Assembly: GCA_964519385.1 (NCBI GenBank)
Contig: CAZFLR010000023.1
Location: 1 to 35,972, forward strand
Length of the DNA stretch: 35,972 nucleotides
Source of the DNA: SVFI01 sp964519385
Lineage (GTDB): Bacteria > Bacillota > Clostridia > Lachnospirales > Lachnospiraceae
Reading direction: 5' to 3'
A program made the position numbers and the translations under genes. The notes under the pieces are model-generated. The model had not been told where the DNA came from, ran no database searches, and was given only the letters and a program-made list of their open reading frames with translations. Numbering within the stretch: position 1 is the first letter of the stretch; each line of letters opens with the position of its first letter. This document shows, piece after piece, positions 1 to 7,432 of the stretch.

Positions 1-542
1 AATCCAAATACAAGTCCGATGCCAAATGTGAATAATACCTGTACAACATTTCCATTGATGATATGCCACAATCCGAACAGGAAAGAGGCAATTACAACAC
101 CCAGCCACTTGTGTTCTTCAAAGAAACTTACAAAAGTATCTTGTAAATATACTCGAAACACAAATTCTTCTACAGGACCTATAATTAACAAATAGAAAAG
201 CAAATCATAGATGAGGACGAACCACGAAAAATCCATATGATTTCCTACCAGCGAAAAACCGCTAAGAGCAGGTATAATAGCAATCACGACGCTTAGAATG
301 AGTGCAATCGCAGCACCAATCCTATATTGATGTTTATTTTTGAAGTTAATATTGACTTTCATCCCTGTTAATTTCATTGCAATCCATGCAATAAGACCAT
401 TCAGCAGATAGAGGACCGCTTGAGAAACAATTTTAAATATAGATACGTCTATGTGTTTGATGAATCTTGCAGTAAATGTGACTGCACATATCATTGCAAG
501 TGAACAACATAAAATAAGAATATTTCTTTTTGTCAGCTTCAT
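1..542 (-). CDS. CPBP-family intramembrane metalloprotease, partial (C-terminus off the left edge)
   Basis: The minus-strand reading frame opens at an ATG at 542, with GGAGAG a few bases upstream, and stays open to base 1, giving about 180 residues without a stop. It is strongly hydrophobic with several membrane segments. The two CPBP (Abi/CaaX protease) signatures are visible: EEFVFR near residues 124-129 and FGLWH near residue 157. These glutamates and histidine are the expected metal and catalytic residues of this membrane glutamic/metallo-protease family. Known members process prenylated proteins or take part in bacteriocin self-immunity; the substrate here cannot be told. No neighbouring bacteriocin gene is seen. 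The third conserved motif would lie beyond the window. Confidence 0.85.
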   Translation of the reverse strand, partial: MKLTKRNILILCCSLAMICAVTFTARFIKHIDVSIFKIVSQAVLYLLNGLIAWIAMKLTGMKVNINFKNKHQYRIGAAIALILSVVIAIIPALSGFSLVGNHMDFSWFVLIYDLLFYLLIIGPVEEFVFRVYLQDTFVSFFEEHKWLGVVIASFLFGLWHIINGNVVQVLFTFGIGLVFG

Positions 543-826
543 ATATTGCACTCTCCAAATTCAAATTCTGTCTCCTATTTTACCACGTAAATTCGTGAAA
601 GTATATTATCAAATGTGGTTATATCAGTACTACTGCAGTATTGGTGATATGTGTGATATGTGAGCGGGGCGTAATGCTCCGCAGTTACAAGTTCTTAATG
701 CAAAGAAATTGTTGTTATGATATAAATGAGAATCATATAGGCAAGGATATGTAATGATTATGAAATTCTTATTTTTAGAGCATTGAAAGCATGCAAGAAT
801 TTAACGAATAGAGCAGGTGAAATACA
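543..826. other. Intergenic region with one small hairpin
   Basis: No convincing gene is visible in these 284 bases. A compact hairpin at 664-682 has a 7-bp stem (GCGGGGC with GCTCCGC, one G-U pair) and a five-base loop, but no T-run follows it on either strand. A TATAAA with an upstream TG lies at 721-726, without a good -35 element. The start of the minus-strand protease gene (542) faces this region. Confidence 0.5.
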
Positions 827-1914
827 ATGAAAAAGAAAATAATAGAATCCAATCGTTATAACTTTACATGGGGGACCTGGGGCACCGATTCCTTTTTCTG
901 TTGGATGCAGAGGGTTGTTTCCGGTATTTACGGACGAGTTCATTATGGTTTATTGGGATCAGATGGGATGTGGAATAAATAATCATGTGATTGATGATTC
1001 GTTTTCCGTTGATACATTTGTTCAAATGACAGAGGAATTAATGGAATTATTCGCCTTGTGTTGCAGTGGCGGAGGATCCTCGTTGGGAAAGAACCTATGA
1101 AAGCTATTCCTCCAATGCGGAACTGGTAAAGACAATCAGCTCATCATATGCACAGGGGCTTGTAGATGGTGGTGTAGTGGCCTGTGCCAAGCATTTTATT
1201 GGTGATGGTGGAGTTAGTTACGGAACCGGTGAGAAAAGCGAAGGATATGAGCGTTTGATTGATCGTGGAAATGCGGAGCTCAGTGAAGATGAGATTGCAG
1301 AACAACTGGCCATCTATCAGAGTCTCATCGAAAAGGGAGTCCAATCTATTATGGTCAGCCACAGTGCTTTAAATGGAGTGAAGATGCATGAGAATACCCA
1401 TTATCTCACAGATGTGCTGAGAGGTGAGATGGGGGTTGAGGGCGTGATTGTCAGTGACTGGAATTCTGTGCAAAACATAACGAGCACTACAGATTATAAG
1501 CAGCAGATTATTACCTGCGTAAATGCCGGTGTCGACTGGCTCATGGATGAGGCGGTTACACGTATTATTCAGCTTAAGCTGGATGCGGGACTTTTCGATG
1601 ACCCGTATCTGGACAATATTTCTACGGTACAGAAGGAAACCGGGTCGCAGGAGTATCGGGAACTGGGAGATTCATTGGGAAAACCAATTGTTACCCTTAT
1701 CGTGGCAGGCAGAAATGTTATTATTGACGAGTACAAAGATAAATGGTCTGGCATTGTTATGTGTGGACTTCCCGGCTCTGAGGGAAGCGGAGTCGCTAAT
1801 GTACTTGTAGGAAAAGCACCATTTACAGGAAAACTTCCTATGCCATGGTATGCAAACGTAAATGATATTTCTAATGGCAATGTTTGGCTGGAACAGGGAT
1901 TTGGTCTTGAGTAG
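827..1914 (+). pseudogene. GH3 beta-glucosidase remnant (frameshifts and internal deletions)
   Basis: The readable part is an open frame at 1066-1914 (282 residues), and homology continues a few codons upstream (PCVAVAEDPRWERTYE) until an in-frame TAA. It contains the GH3 landmarks ACAKHFIGDGG near 1177-1210 and GVIVSDW, whose Asp at 1456 is the expected nucleophile. It then jumps at about 1548 from the post-nucleophile region straight to EAVTRIIQLKLDAGLFDDPY, losing the usual intervening helix. Much of the next segment is also missing before a C-terminal-domain stretch (GKPIVTLIVAGRN, PGSEGSGVANVL). Intact members are usually 700 residues or more. Upstream, 827-982 encodes a 51-residue stub with a plausible RBS that may be the decayed N-terminus, but that link is weak. 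The protein is unlikely to be active. Confidence 0.75.
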
Positions 1915-1951
1915 TAATATGGCAGGAATATGACGACAGGATGTACGGATG

Positions 1952-1985
1952 CCCCAAGTAGTAGAAATACTACTTGGGGTGTTTT
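1952..1985 (+). terminator. Hairpin terminator after the GH3 remnant
   Basis: A perfect 12-bp stem, CCCCAAGTAGTA (1952-1963) with TACTACTTGGGG (1968-1979), closes a GAAA tetraloop and is followed by a broken T-rich stretch (TGTTTTG). It lies 37 bases after the GH3 stop. The T-run is weak but the stem is very stable. Confidence 0.75.
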
Positions 1986-1990
1986 GCTTG

Positions 1991-2019
1991 TTGTGGTCAA
2001 GTTTTGCAGATGATATAAT
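1991..2019 (+). promoter_or_regulatory. Probable sigma-A promoter for the CrtO-like gene
   Basis: TTGTGG at 1991-1996 is separated by 17 bp from TATAAT at 2014-2019, with an extended -10 TG at 2011-2012. It sits just after the upstream terminator and about 60 bases before the ATG at 2078. Confidence 0.55.
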
Positions 2020-2077
2020 AAGGGAAATACATCGGGAGTCGTTCCCTTGGTACAACTTCTGCGAAAAGGAGATAGGT

Positions 2078-2641
2078 ATGTTTGCAAGAACGATTAAAAT
2101 TTCCACAATAGTTTTTGTGGTGTTAACAATTATTTTTACGTTAATTTATCAATGCAGTTCCAATGCTGTGATACTGAGCATAGCGATTACATTTGGTACG
2201 ATTAGCTATCATTTTTTGATGCGTTTGGCTGTGGGATATGTTGTGGATGGAATTTTTCATAACAGATTTAATTATAAAAGAAAATGGTTTCAAGAAAAGA
2301 AATTTGAAAAGCGCGTGTACGAAGTATTGCGAGTGAAAACGTGGAAAGATAAAATGCCTACTTTTGCACCGGAAATGTTGGATTTAAAAAATCATACATG
2401 GGAAGAAATTGCAGGAGCAATGTGTCAGTCGGAAGTGGTTCATTCGATTATAGTGGTATTATGTTTTGTGCCAATATCAGCTACTTTGATTTGGGGGTCA
2501 TTTTGGGTATTTTTTATCACTTCTGTTTTATCCGCTTGTGTGGAGAGTATGTTTGTGATAATGCAACGATATAACAGACCAAGGGTAATAAGGATGATTG
2601 AGAAAGAAAAAAATCGGCAAAAACTTTTTAGGGGAAAATGA
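2078..2641 (+). CDS. CrtO-like (glycosyl-4,4'-diaponeurosporenoate acyltransferase family) membrane protein
   Basis: This is a 187-residue protein starting at the ATG at 2078, which has AAAGGAGA just upstream; the longer frame reaching back to 1949 overlaps the promoter and is not used. It has two N-terminal hydrophobic segments (about residues 8-30 and 33-52), a central polar part and two more hydrophobic segments. The KRVYEVLRVKTWKDKMPT stretch, the later SEVVH and the motif MQRYNRPR are characteristic of small membrane proteins annotated as CrtO-type acyltransferases in Gram-positives. True CrtO acylates a carotenoid glucoside in staphyloxanthin synthesis. No carotenoid genes are nearby and clostridial homologues probably act on something else, so only the family is claimed. 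Confidence 0.6.
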   Translation: MFARTIKISTIVFVVLTIIFTLIYQCSSNAVILSIAITFGTISYHFLMRLAVGYVVDGIFHNRFNYKRKWFQEKKFEKRVYEVLRVKTWKDKMPTFAPEMLDLKNHTWEEIAGAMCQSEVVHSIIVVLCFVPISATLIWGSFWVFFITSVLSACVESMFVIMQRYNRPRVIRMIEKEKNRQKLFRGK

Positions 2642-2659
2642 TGTCATCTTGACAAGCAA

Positions 2660-2804
2660 GACTACTGCTTGTGGGCTATTGCTTTTATGCGCTTACTGGT
2701 TCAATCCTCTTTGCTGGATTGCATATATTATGCTGTACAGGGATATTGAACTGGTCTTTGGAGAAGTGGGAGTGAAAAAACGTGTAAAATCAGTGCTGAA
2801 TTAA
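2660..2804 (+). pseudogene. Remnant of an M56/BlaR1-type peptidase domain
   Basis: The frame ending at 2804 contains CAYWFNPLCWIAYIMLYRDIE (read in two pieces, CAYWFNPLCWIAY and IMLYRDIELVFGE). This matches the segment after the HExxH zinc site in M56 antirepressor peptidases, whose usual form is HWFNPLVW...RDIELACDE. The HExxH motif, the other membrane helices and the sensor domain are all absent, and the CDE is replaced by FGE. It begins inside the end of the CrtO-like gene in another frame with no credible start of its own. It is a leftover fragment. Confidence 0.55.
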
Positions 2805-2958
2805 TAAGAAACCGGCATTTTGGATTACCATACCTGCGATTATTAAAATGGCAGGCGATGATACGGGATGGTTTGAGATTTATGACATCATGAGCGCAAA
2901 ATACGGAACCTGTCCAAAAAGAATGCAGCCCGGTTTGACGTTAACAGTTTATGCATGA
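2805..2958 (+). pseudogene. Open stretch without a start, possible gene remnant
   Basis: A frame with protein-like composition runs from after a TGA near 2800 to a TGA at about 2956-2958 (residues such as WITIPAIIKMAGDDTGWFEIY). It has no start codon with an RBS, and I do not recognise its family. Its end overlaps the pilus-operon promoter. It may be the tail of a deleted gene. Confidence 0.25.
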
Positions 2959-2964
2959 TATAAT
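2935..2964 (+). promoter_or_regulatory. Promoter of the pilin-sortase operon
   Basis: TTGACG at 2935-2940 and TATAAT at 2959-2964 are 18 bp apart, with TG one base before the -10 (extended -10). It predicts a transcript start near 2971 and a leader of about 90 nt before the ATG at 3063. Confidence 0.65.
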
Positions 2965-3062
2965 GACTGGAATACGATCATGATTTTGTGATATATATAC
3001 TGTCCTTGGAGAGGGACTATAAAAACTACTACTTTAATTATACGAGGAATGGTGTATTGTTC

Positions 3063-4466
3063 ATGAAACGAGTAAGCAAATTTGCAAAAAAGGGTTCTCT
3101 TTTATCGCTGTTGTTATTGACTCTGACATTGATTTTCTGTATTCCGAAACAGGTTTTGGCAGCAGGGGAAACCGGAAGCATAACAATTCAGTTGAAGAAT
3201 CTGAAGACACAGATGAATAATGTAGAGTTCAAAATTTATCCGGTGGGAAGCTGGGATGCTACGCAGGAAAAGTGGCAATTAGATTCTGACCTGCAGTCTG
3301 CGGAAATTGATTTGGACAGTCTGAATGGCGCATCCGAATGGAAGGAGGCAGCACAAAAGCTGTCTGAGCAGTCGGCACTGGCATCGCTTGCATGTAAATC
3401 AGGAAAAACGAATGAGAATGGTGAATTGAAAATTTCTGATTTGGAGTGGGGGATGTATTTGGTAGTGCAGACCGACGGGGCGAAATATGGTAAGATTGAT
3501 CCTTTTATAGTGCCGGTACCTTGTTTAGTAGACGGGCTTCGGGAAAGTGACTGTACTGTTTCTCCAAAGGCAGTATTGGATATAAAACTGGCGGATATTA
3601 CTTTGTCGGTCGAGAATTGTGCATACGACGGAACGGAGAAGAAACCGGCAGTGACTGTAAAGTTTGCAGGGAAAGAACTGGAAAAGGATAAAGATTATAC
3701 GGTATCTTATTCCGGTAATACGGACATCGGGACAGCAACGGTGACGATAACCGGAAAGGGAGGCTATGTCGGAACGGTCAAAAAAACCTTTAAGATTAGT
3801 CCGGCATTGATAGCGAAGGCTACGGTTACGCTGAAAACGAACAGTTACTATTACGATGGAAAGGAAAAGAAGCCGGATGTAACAGTGCTGTGGAATGGCA
3901 AAGAGTTGAAAAAAGGCACCGATTACAGTGTACTTTACAAGAAGAATGTTCAAATCGGAACGGCGACAGTTACGATAACCGGAATGGGTAAGTACACAGG
4001 AACCGTAAGCAAGGGCTTTACCATCAAGGTAAAGAAGGGAAAAGCATTCTCTTCCGGAAAAAATAAATATAAAGTGACAGGAACCTCTACGGTTGCGTTT
4101 AGCGGAATCGTAAGCAGTAAGACGAAGAGGGTAACCATTCCGGCAACAGTTAAATATGGCGGAAAGACGTTTAAGGTTACCTCGGTTGCCCTAAATGCAT
4201 TGAAAAATAAGAAAAAGGTTACAAGTGTAACTGTCGGAACAAATGTTAAGAGCATTGAGACTTCTGCATTTTATGGATGTAAGAAATTAAAGAATATTGA
4301 TATAAAGTCCAGCGGCTTGAAAAAGATAGGGAAAAAAGCCTTCAAGGGGATTTCGGCTGAGGCGACGATTCATGTTCCAAAAGGCAAGCTTTCAAGTTAC
4401 AAGAAACTGTTGAAGGGAAAAGGACTGGAAAGCACGGTTACAATCAAAAATAAGAAGGCAAAATAA
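3063..4466 (+). CDS. Secreted pilin-like protein with repeated beta modules and a BspA-type LRR tail
   Basis: This is a 467-residue protein. The ATG at 3063 gives a typical signal peptide (Lys/Arg start, a Leu-rich core, VLA cleavage at about residue 33). Longer GTG starts upstream would spoil it, although a TTG at 3057 sits better behind GAGG. Residues 35-175 resemble the N-terminal domain of Gram-positive pilins (GSITIQLKN, then GELKISDLEWGMYLVVQ and PFIVPVPCL). Two copies of a module of about 70 residues follow, each with YDG..KKP.VTV, GKEL, DY and IGTATVTITG. The last 140 residues are a BspA-type leucine-rich repeat region (VTIPATVKYGGKTFKVTSVA; YGCKKLKNI). There is no LPXTG motif, membrane tail or charged end, so covalent wall anchoring by the downstream sortase is not evident. 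It is first in the operon, 19 bases before the next start. Confidence 0.8.
   Translation: MKRVSKFAKKGSLLSLLLLTLTLIFCIPKQVLAAGETGSITIQLKNLKTQMNNVEFKIYPVGSWDATQEKWQLDSDLQSAEIDLDSLNGASEWKEAAQKLSEQSALASLACKSGKTNENGELKISDLEWGMYLVVQTDGAKYGKIDPFIVPVPCLVDGLRESDCTVSPKAVLDIKLADITLSVENCAYDGTEKKPAVTVKFAGKELEKDKDYTVSYSGNTDIGTATVTITGKGGYVGTVKKTFKISPALIAKATVTLKTNSYYYDGKEKKPDVTVLWNGKELKKGTDYSVLYKKNVQIGTATVTITGMGKYTGTVSKGFTIKVKKGKAFSSGKNKYKVTGTSTVAFSGIVSSKTKRVTIPATVKYGGKTFKVTSVALNALKNKKKVTSVTVGTNVKSIETSAFYGCKKLKNIDIKSSGLKKIGKKAFKGISAEATIHVPKGKLSSYKKLLKGKGLESTVTIKNKKAK
3600..4032 (+). repeat. Two tandem protein modules in the pilin-like gene
   Basis: Two in-frame units of roughly 210 bases (about 3600-3804 and 3825-4032) encode the same pattern: YDG, KKP.VTV, GKELKK, DY.V.Y, IGTATVTITG, Y.GTV, F.I. 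They are diverged at DNA level, although both contain ACGATAACCGGAA. They look like stacked beta-sandwich stalk domains. Confidence 0.65.
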
Positions 4467-4485
4467 AAAAGAGGAGATATTGAAT

Positions 4486-6573
4486 ATGAAGAAAATATTT
4501 CTGAAAAAGGCAGAAATGCAGAAAAAAATAAACATCCTTTTTCTGATATGTATGGTTCTGGTGAATAGTTTGCTGTTGGCACAGCCTGTTCTGGCGACAG
4601 AAAACAGTACGCAGAAAATCAAACTTATATTAGTGGATGAAGAATCCGGAGAAGCGTTGGCGGGAGGTAAATTTACTCTGGATGAAAAAACAGATGGTTT
4701 ATATGAAAATATGGAGGGAAAAACAGGGGTAGAGGTTCCGGAAGCCGGCTATGATCTGGGGCAATTGCCTGTCGGAGAATATAAATTGACAGAGAATCAG
4801 GCACCGGGTGGATATATTATAGGAACCGAAGCAATAGAATTTCGGGTTACTGACGAAGGTGTTGCTATGACAAGCGGTACCAATGGAGAAATTGTAGCTG
4901 CAGAGGATGGTACCTGGGAGCTGGTAGTGGAAAATGCAATATTTCATGTTGCGCTGCCAAGCACGGGAGGAACAGGTACATTACCTTACAGTGTGGGTGG
5001 TCTTTTGCTGATAGCTGCGGCTTTGATATCAGGATTCACTTTATCTAAGAAAAAACTCTTTTCTTTTTTATTTACAATATGTCTGGTATTTGCCTTATCC
5101 GTTCCTGCCATGGCAGAGACAACGACTGCCAACGTTACGGGAGAGGCTCCGAATGTCGAGAGCAATGGAGGAGATCTTACTTATACATACTATGTCATGA
5201 TGAAGCTTGCCGAAAATAACGGTGAGATAGAATATTATGTCGAGGATGAGAACTTTGCAAAAGCACTGCTGAATGTAAAAATAAATGAAAAACGTTTCTG
5301 CACGGTGACGGAGGTGCTGGGAAAGGACTACTGGCGTGTGGAAATCAATGAGGAAGCAGATTTTACAGAGGCAGAGATTGGAGAGGCACTTGCCGGTGTC
5401 AAGGAATATGCTGTTGAAAGTGGTGTAATAGAGGGCTATGAAATCAAAATGGACTATGGAGCTTTGATTTTGATAGAATCCTCTATCGGAACGACAACAG
5501 TCATGGAAACATCGGCTGCTATGGAACATCTGACAGCGATATCTGTCAGGAATAAATATGAGGATCCGACAATAAGTTTGACTGCAAACACAACGAACGC
5601 AGACATAGGAGGAACGATCAATTATACAATTCAGGCGGAACAACTTTCGGCGTCGTATTCGACCGGGTGTACTATAAGCGGAGAACTGTCAGATGGTCTG
5701 ACATTGGGTGACACTTATACTTTTACATATGTAAATACCGAAGAAACAACAGTGACAAAAGAGCTTAGTTGGATTCAAAACACAGAAGGACAGAGTGGTG
5801 CCGGCAGCTCGGATGATGTGAACGGTACGGTACACACAAATGCTCAGAATGTCACAGAATATACAATTACTGTTCCATTCAAAGTATTGCAGGATATACA
5901 AAATAGCGGCGTAGGAAACTCGGTACTAAGATTTGAGATTACTTATGCTGCCACAATGAATCAGAATGCAAAGGTGGGAGAAAAAGAAACCAATACAGCC
6001 AAACTGAATGTAGAGGAGTTTACATCTCCGGTTTCAGAAGCGGATGTTTATACATTCGGATTCATGCTCAGCAAAGTAAATGAAGCACAGGAGCCGCTTG
6101 AAGGTGTTAAATTCATTTTGACAAAAGAAAACAATGGAAGCAGTAATTATTACACCTTGTCTGATCAGGGAGCTGTCGTCGGATTTAATAGCGAAAGATA
6201 TGAACTGAGTACGGATAAAAATGGTAAGATTGCCTTTGATGGTCTGGCTGCAGGGCAATATACGCTGACTGAGACGGAAACAGCAGAAGGTTACCTTTTG
6301 CTGGAAAAACCGCTTGTAGTGACCATTGGGAACGATGGAAAGGTTTCCATTGGCTCCGGGAAAGTGAAGGGTGCCGAGGCGGTTAATGATGTTCAGGGCA
6401 GAACAACGTATTATTACGGCACAATTACGGTGACAAACAGTGAATGGGTAACCATGGCAGACACCGGTGGCAACGGAACAATCCTGTGGTATGTTCTGGG
6501 CAGCATTCTCGTGATGACTGCAGGTATGCTCTTTGTGTTCTTTAGAAGAAATGACAGGAGTTTTGTTTCATGA
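4486..6573 (+). CDS. Tandem fusion of two LPXTG-type sortase substrates (SpaA-domain protein plus pilin)
   Basis: The 695-residue frame starts at the ATG at 4486 (GAGGAG nine bases upstream). In order: signal peptide with VLA cleavage near residue 37; one SpaA-like domain (about 44-140, with GGKFTLDE and LPVGEYKLTENQAPGGY); a full sorting signal with LPSTG at 157-161, a hydrophobic helix and KKK; then, with no stop or start codon, a second signal peptide from about residue 188 ending AMA at 210. A second pilin follows: an isopeptide-type domain, and a C-terminal SpaA domain at about 520-620 (EPLEGVKFILTKE, LAAGQYTLTETETAEGYLL). It ends with a second anchor in which LPXTG is replaced by MADTGG at 657, a helix and FRRN. 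No ATG, GTG or TTG occurs between the first anchor and the end of the second signal core, so both halves come from one translation unless a sequencing indel joined two genes. Its stop overlaps the sortase ATG. Confidence 0.85.
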   Translation: MKKIFLKKAEMQKKINILFLICMVLVNSLLLAQPVLATENSTQKIKLILVDEESGEALAGGKFTLDEKTDGLYENMEGKTGVEVPEAGYDLGQLPVGEYKLTENQAPGGYIIGTEAIEFRVTDEGVAMTSGTNGEIVAAEDGTWELVVENAIFHVALPSTGGTGTLPYSVGGLLLIAAALISGFTLSKKKLFSFLFTICLVFALSVPAMAETTTANVTGEAPNVESNGGDLTYTYYVMMKLAENNGEIEYYVEDENFAKALLNVKINEKRFCTVTEVLGKDYWRVEINEEADFTEAEIGEALAGVKEYAVESGVIEGYEIKMDYGALILIESSIGTTTVMETSAAMEHLTAISVRNKYEDPTISLTANTTNADIGGTINYTIQAEQLSASYSTGCTISGELSDGLTLGDTYTFTYVNTEETTVTKELSWIQNTEGQSGAGSSDDVNGTVHTNAQNVTEYTITVPFKVLQDIQNSGVGNSVLRFEITYAATMNQNAKVGEKETNTAKLNVEEFTSPVSEADVYTFGFMLSKVNEAQEPLEGVKFILTKENNGSSNYYTLSDQGAVVGFNSERYELSTDKNGKIAFDGLAAGQYTLTETETAEGYLLLEKPLVVTIGNDGKVSIGSGKVKGAEAVNDVQGRTTYYYGTITVTNSEWVTMADTGGNGTILWYVLGSILVMTAGMLFVFFRRNDRSFVS

Positions 6574-7265
6574 AATGGATGAAAAAGAATTGGAAGGTAC
6601 TTTTTCCGACATTGCTTTTCTTCATGGGGGTGGGATTATTGCTTTATCCCACCCTCAGTAATTATTGGAATTCTCATCGTCAGGCGGAAGTGATTGCAGG
6701 TTATGTGGAAAATGTTGCATTTTCGCATGAAGAAGAGTATCAAAGACTCTGGGATGAAGCGGCTGCTTATAATGAGACGCTTGGTGAGAAGGGGATTCAC
6801 TGGATTTTATCCGATGAGGAAATGGAACGCTATAATGCATATTTAAAGACAGACGATACGGGAATTATGGCATATATTGAGATCCCGGGTATCGATTGCT
6901 CGATGCCGGTTTATCACGGTACCGGAGATGCGGTTCTTCAGGTGGGGGCAGGACATATAGAGGGAAGCTCGCTCCCGGTAGGTGGAGAAAGCTCCCATTG
7001 CGTGCTGACCGGACATTGTGGTCTTCCGTCAGCGAAGCTTTTTACGGACTTAGATCAGATGACAGAGGGAGATACGTTTATGATTCATACACTGAATCGG
7101 ACTCTCACATATGAGGTGGACCGGATAAGCATTGTGGAACCGACGGATATGTCATTGCTTCAGATTGAAGAGGGAGAGGATTATTGTACGTTAGTGACCT
7201 GTACACCGTATGGAATTAACAGCCACAGGCTGTTGGTAAGGGGACGGCGCGTTCAGGATGATTGA
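6570..7265 (+). CDS. Class C-type sortase (pilin polymerase or anchor), no C-terminal membrane segment
   Basis: This 231-residue protein overlaps the preceding stop by four bases (ATGA), so the two are translationally coupled. One N-terminal membrane helix (about 9-28) is followed by the sortase fold. The catalytic triad is visible: His149 in TGHCGLPSAKLF, Cys211 in LVTCTPYG, and Arg220 in SHRLLVRG. TPYGINSHRLLVRG and the GLPSAKLF pattern are class C features, an enzyme type that polymerises pilins and sits in pilin operons, as here. Two oddities: residue 150, normally Arg in GHRG, is Cys, and the usual C-terminal hydrophobic helix is missing, the protein ending just after the Arg motif. It is expected to process the LPSTG and MADTG sites of the fused substrate. 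Confidence 0.9.
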   Translation: MKWMKKNWKVLFPTLLFFMGVGLLLYPTLSNYWNSHRQAEVIAGYVENVAFSHEEEYQRLWDEAAAYNETLGEKGIHWILSDEEMERYNAYLKTDDTGIMAYIEIPGIDCSMPVYHGTGDAVLQVGAGHIEGSSLPVGGESSHCVLTGHCGLPSAKLFTDLDQMTEGDTFMIHTLNRTLTYEVDRISIVEPTDMSLLQIEEGEDYCTLVTCTPYGINSHRLLVRGRRVQDD

Positions 7266-7388
7266 CAAAGAGCAGTAGTTATGCTATATGTAAAACATAA
7301 TTGTTTATTCAGAGGTTGATTTGTCAGGAACATACTCCGATTTGAATACGGACGGAATGTTTTTTCAGATGAAATAAGCTTGCGCATT

Positions 7389-7432
7389 ATCTCCTTAACC
7401 ATTATTTAAAAATAAAGTTAAGGAGATTTTTT
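7389..7432 (+). terminator. Stem-loop that is both terminator-like and RBS-sequestering
   Basis: ATCTCCTTAAC (7389-7399) is perfectly complementary to GTTAAGGAGAT (7417-7427) across a 17-base A/T-rich loop, and six T follow. The 3' arm contains the AAGGAG ribosome binding site of the gene starting at 7433. The same hairpin could end the sortase operon (stop at 7265) and hide the downstream RBS. Confidence 0.65.

Noticed and set aside
451..663. 70-residue plus-strand frame
   Set aside because: It overlaps the start of the better-supported minus-strand CPBP gene and has no RBS or recognisable domain.
664..682. Terminator at the GCGGGGC/GCTCCGC hairpin
   Set aside because: It has a stable stem but no T-run on either strand and no gene ending nearby.
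1569..2087. 172-residue minus-strand frame (and a 144-residue one beside it)
   Set aside because: They are antisense to the GH3 remnant, cross its terminator and lack a start with an RBS.
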